From Acidobacteriota bacterium (GTDB lineage: Bacteria > Acidobacteriota > Terriglobia > Bryobacterales > Bryobacteraceae): a stretch of 6,294 bases of DNA. The stretch lies in the NCBI GenBank assembly GCA_026394095.1, contig JAPKYY010000817.1, positions 1 to 6,294 of the forward strand. The letters run 5' to 3'. The notes beneath the pieces are model-generated. The model worked only from the letters and a program-made list of their open reading frames with translations, did not search any database and was not told where the DNA came from. A program made the position numbers and the translations under genes. Each line of letters opens with the position of its first letter. The first letter of the stretch is position 1. Positions 5,886 to 6,294 of the stretch are shown here, piece by piece.

Positions 5886-6095
5886 ATGTTCTATTTGAAA
5901 AACCTACCGTCCTGGGAACGAGTGGCCCGCGCAACGATGGGCTTTGCGATTGCTATTGCAGGGCTTATTCTTATGCCAGAGACCACAGCAGGCTATGCGC
6001 TGGCAGCCACAGGCGCGATGACTGCGCTGACCGGATTTGCCGGCTTCTGCCCGATGTGTGCCATGGTGGGCCGCAAGTTGAAAGTTCGGAGCTAA
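5886..6095 (+). CDS. DUF2892 (YgaP-type transmembrane domain) inner-membrane protein
   Basis: A 69-aa protein. ATG 5886 is preferred over the in-frame ATG 5868, because AAGGAG at 5873-5878 lies 7 nt before it and inside the longer version. The sequence opens with an amphipathic NLPSWERVARATMGF, matching the N-terminal 'N...R..R...G' pattern of DUF2892. Two membrane helices follow: about 17-31 (MGFAIAIAGLILM) and 37-54 (GYALAATGAMTALTGFAG). It ends with GFCPMCAMVG, the family's conserved Gly-x-Cys-Pro tail, here with two cysteines (Cys55, Cys58) in a CxxC arrangement, and a basic C-terminus. DUF2892 also forms the membrane part of the rhodanese YgaP; here it stands alone without a sulfurtransferase domain. 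Its role is unknown; the CPMC pair could bind metal or undergo redox change (inference). It lies 18 bp after the small membrane ORF and abuts the sigma-factor gene. Confidence 0.8.
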   Translation: MFYLKNLPSWERVARATMGFAIAIAGLILMPETTAGYALAATGAMTALTGFAGFCPMCAMVGRKLKVRS

Positions 6096-6294
6096 ATGGA
6101 TACAGAGAGAACCTGGCGGCATGATGTTGCACTGATTGATGCCGCCCGCTGTGGAGACGAATCGGCTGTGCTTGCCCTGCTAGAGGCGGCACAGCCTGAT
6201 ATTCGCCGCTATGCCGTGCGGAATTGCCGGCATGCCGATGACGTCGACGATGCTGTACAAGAGACGCTCTGGTTGCTCTATCGCCGGGTTGGCA
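6096..6294 (+). CDS. ECF-type RNA polymerase sigma factor (N-terminal part, cut by window edge)
   Basis: The ATG at 6096 follows the TAA of the preceding gene with no base between (TAAATG), so translation is probably coupled. The 66 visible residues show sigma-70 region 2. LIDAARCGDESAVLALLEAAQPDIRRYA is the first helix, with the usual 'A..GD..A...L.......I...A' pattern. NCRHADDVDDAVQETLWLLYRRVG follows and contains the D-DxVQE-(T/A)-L/F-hallmark used for core RNA polymerase binding. Region 2.3/2.4 and region 4 lie beyond the window. ECF factors are commonly held by an anti-sigma, often membrane-bound and co-transcribed. No classical anti-sigma precedes it here, but two small membrane proteins do. 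The regulated genes cannot be inferred. Confidence 0.85.
   Translation, partial: MDTERTWRHDVALIDAARCGDESAVLALLEAAQPDIRRYAVRNCRHADDVDDAVQETLWLLYRRVG

Noticed and set aside
5471..6124. 217-aa + strand frame spanning the ankyrin start, the small membrane gene and the DUF2892 gene
   Set aside because: Its text is Cys/Arg/Ser-rich and domain-free, and it overlaps the DUF2892 gene in another frame. Only its short segment from 5648 looks meaningful.

Overview
The 6.3-kb window is a compact bacterial stretch of moderately high G+C with very small intergenic gaps. It has no rRNA, tRNA, CRISPR array or recognisable mobile element. The amidase remnant and the secreted esterase-like protein resemble proteins of soil Acidobacteriota (Solibacter/Bryobacteraceae type). 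That assignment is from recall of protein style, not from a search.

Left part (1-1358, + strand): the C-terminal tail of a small protein whose ending resembles AtzG/GatC-like amidase partner subunits. Five bases later comes an amidase-signature gene, broken by an internal deletion that removes the Gly/Ser-rich catalytic core and shifts the frame. The pair looks like a decayed amidotransferase-type operon.

Middle (1380-2840): a divergent regulator/target pair. A TetR-family repressor (+) and an exported protein made of three DUF4177-like repeats (-) share an intergenic region. It holds a TTGACA-17-TACACT promoter for the repeat protein and nested inverted repeats that fit a TetR operator.

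2825-4936: an exported esterase of the enterochelin-esterase/IroE-like alpha/beta-hydrolase type (-) converges on the TetR gene with a 16-bp coding overlap. It diverges, across a 51-bp gap, from a multi-pass membrane protein with GT87/DUF2029-like features (+), which may be translated from a leaderless mRNA. An ankyrin-repeat protein (4926-5549, -) converges on that gene with an 11-bp overlap.

Right part (5639-6294, + strand): a likely operon starting with a small two-helix membrane protein that reads cleanly only if one G in a G5 run is ignored. Next is a 69-aa DUF2892/YgaP-type membrane protein with a CPMC motif. Directly after its stop codon begins an ECF sigma factor, cut by the window edge. 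The arrangement suggests membrane-linked control of an alternative sigma factor, which is inference.
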